Positions 63,021 to 64,000 of a stretch of DNA of 64,000 nucleotides are shown in pieces. The notes beneath the pieces were generated by a model that did no database searches, had not been told where the DNA came from, and was given only the letters and a program-made list of their open reading frames with translations. Positions within the stretch are counted from its first letter, which is position 1, and each line of letters starts with the position of its first letter. A program made the position numbers and the translations under genes. This stretch comes from DATBFU01 sp035498405 (GTDB lineage Bacteria > Acidobacteriota > Thermoanaerobaculia > UBA5066 > Gp7-AA6): assembly GCA_035498405.1 (NCBI GenBank), contig DATKAE010000130.1, positions 1-64,000 on the forward strand. Reading direction: 5' to 3'.

Positions 63021-64000
63021 GTGAGCCCGATGCCGAAGTCAACGCCCCGAGTTTCGAGCCGGGGCCTCGCCATGCCCGCCTCGCCGATCCGAAAGCTGAT
63101 GCCACTGGCGGACGCGGCGCGACGGCGCGGCGTTCACGTCTATCACCTGAACATCGGTCAGCCGGATCTGGAAACTCCCCCCGAGATGCGGGAGCGGCTG
63201 AAGACGCTGACGGATCGGGTTCTCGCCTATTCCCCGTCGGCCGGCACGCCGGAGTATCTGGAAGCGTTGCGGCAGTACTACGGGAAGCTCGGCGTTTCCT
63301 TGTCGCTCGAGGAGTTGATCGCAACCACCGGCGGCAGCGAGGCGATCCTCTTCGCCTTCTTCTCCTGCGCGGATGCGGGGGACGAGGCGATCGTGGTCGA
63401 GCCCTACTACACCAACTACCGCGCCTTCGCGACCATGGCGGGGGTCAGGCTGGTTGCCCTCGCCACTCGCGTGGAGGACGGCTTTCATCTGCCTCCGCGC
63501 GAGGCGTGGGAGCGGGCTGTCACGGCGCGCACGCGGCTCGTGCTCCTCTGCAATCCGAACAATCCGACGGGGACCGTGTACCGCGAAGACGAGCTCGCGA
63601 TGGTGGCGCAGTTCTGCCGCGAGCGGGGCCTTTTCCTCGTGGTGGATGAGGTCTATCGCGAGTTTGTCTACGACGGCCAGAGGGCGAGAAGCGCGCTGAC
63701 TCTTCCCGGCGTCGAGCAAAACGTGATCGTCGTGGACAGCCTCTCCAAGAGGTACAGCGCCTGCGGCATTCGCCTGGGATGCTTCGCCACGCGAAACCCC
63801 GACCTCTACCAGGCGGCGCTCCGAATGGCGCAGGGGCGTCTCTCGCCGCCCGGTCTGGCGCAATTCGTGGCCGTCGGGATGAAGGATCTGCCCGCCGGTT
63901 ACACGGAGTCGGTCGTGGCCGAGTACCAGAAGCGGCGAAACGCGCTCTACGAAGGGCTGCGCGGAATCCCGGGCCTCTTCCTGACGCGGCCGGAGGGCGC
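63021..64000 (+). CDS. Class I/II PLP aminotransferase, 3'-truncated
   Basis: The reading frame runs off the right edge after about 326 residues. It is a class I/II aminotransferase: SPIRKLMPLADAARRRG and HLNIGQPDLETP at the N-terminus, TTGGSEAILFAFFSC, CNPNNPTGTVY, VVDEVYREFVY, and the PLP lysine in DSLSKRYSACGIRLG. The aspartate aminotransferase group is likely, but the amino donor cannot be fixed. GTG 63021 is preferred because TAGAAT ends nine bases upstream; ATG 63030 is an alternative. The C-terminal domain is incomplete. Confidence 0.9.
   Translation, partial: MSPMPKSTPRVSSRGLAMPASPIRKLMPLADAARRRGVHVYHLNIGQPDLETPPEMRERLKTLTDRVLAYSPSAGTPEYLEALRQYYGKLGVSLSLEELIATTGGSEAILFAFFSCADAGDEAIVVEPYYTNYRAFATMAGVRLVALATRVEDGFHLPPREAWERAVTARTRLVLLCNPNNPTGTVYREDELAMVAQFCRERGLFLVVDEVYREFVYDGQRARSALTLPGVEQNVIVVDSLSKRYSACGIRLGCFATRNPDLYQAALRMAQGRLSPPGLAQFVAVGMKDLPAGYTESVVAEYQKRRNALYEGLRGIPGLFLTRPEG

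Noticed and set aside
1..64000. CRISPR arrays, insertion sequences, rRNA and further tRNAs
   Set aside because: I looked for regularly spaced repeats, transposase motifs, terminal repeats and GTTCGA-type T arms. Only one tRNA and short local repeats were found.

Overview
The window is 64 kb of very GC-rich, gene-dense bacterial chromosome. I find about 66 protein genes, one tRNA and no rRNA, insertion sequence, prophage block or CRISPR array. Outer-membrane beta-barrels, a PagL-like lipid A deacylase, RlpA, a TonB-type transducer, a bactofilin and two L,D-transpeptidase-type proteins point to a diderm. A zinc-ribbon Ser/Thr kinase, an FHA-GAF-adenylate cyclase, branched-chain acyl-CoA catabolism and an arginine deiminase operon suggest an Acidobacteriota-like organism. 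That placement is inference from gene content; there is no 16S or ribosomal marker here.

Layout. 1-4.9 kb: end of a prohibitin-like gene, then a molybdenum cofactor operon (mobA, moaC, moaB and a fused NamZ-MobB gene), then a HAD phosphatase. 4.9-7.6 kb: serA-ddl. 7.6-14.4 kb: DUF2330 lipoprotein-like protein overlapping an RnfD-like membrane protein, a GNAT enzyme, an 796-residue FAD oxidoreductase-polyferredoxin fusion, a Fpg-like glycosylase and PagL. 14.5-19 kb: a dehydratase/cyclodeaminase pair and an ABC-2 exporter on the minus strand, facing ogt. 19-22.5 kb: rlpA-purB-zinc ribbon (minus) and rmuC. 22.6-26 kb: arcA-arcC-arcB. 26-31 kb: SH3-TonB protein, FHA-GAF-cyclase, convergent Ser/Thr kinase, rdgB.

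31-40.4 kb is a leucine/isovalerate degradation cluster: B12-binding mutase subunit, methylcrotonyl-CoA carboxylase beta subunit, methylglutaconyl-CoA hydratase, biotin carboxylase, biotin carrier and HMG-CoA lyase, with an LEA14-like protein, a zinc ribbon and an M28 peptidase interleaved. 40.5-54 kb is a housekeeping run: response regulator, valS-birA-coaX-unknown, RNA methyltransferase-comEC-miaA-hfq, TPR lipoprotein-pgsA-glutaredoxin, outer membrane protein. 54.7-56 kb: tRNA-Gly(CCC) with small accessory genes. 56-57.8 kb: DoxX-like/DUF3419/SRPBCC operon. 58-64 kb: a stress-type membrane protein, an outer membrane protein, an Ada-type zinc module, a degenerate and an intact L,D-transpeptidase, an M15 peptidase, a bactofilin and a truncated aminotransferase.

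Two general properties stand out. Many genes at the head of a transcription unit have a -10-like hexamer 6-9 bases before the start codon and no Shine-Dalgarno, which suggests widespread leaderless transcripts. Genes within operons are usually joined by NTGA start/stop overlaps using ATG, GTG, TTG and apparently CTG. Strong single findings are the NamZ-MobB fusion, the catalytically dead L,D-transpeptidase beside its intact paralogue and a bactofilin, the split biotin carboxylase/carrier pair, the DUF3419 operon, and two apparent CTG-initiated genes (miaA and the bactofilin).
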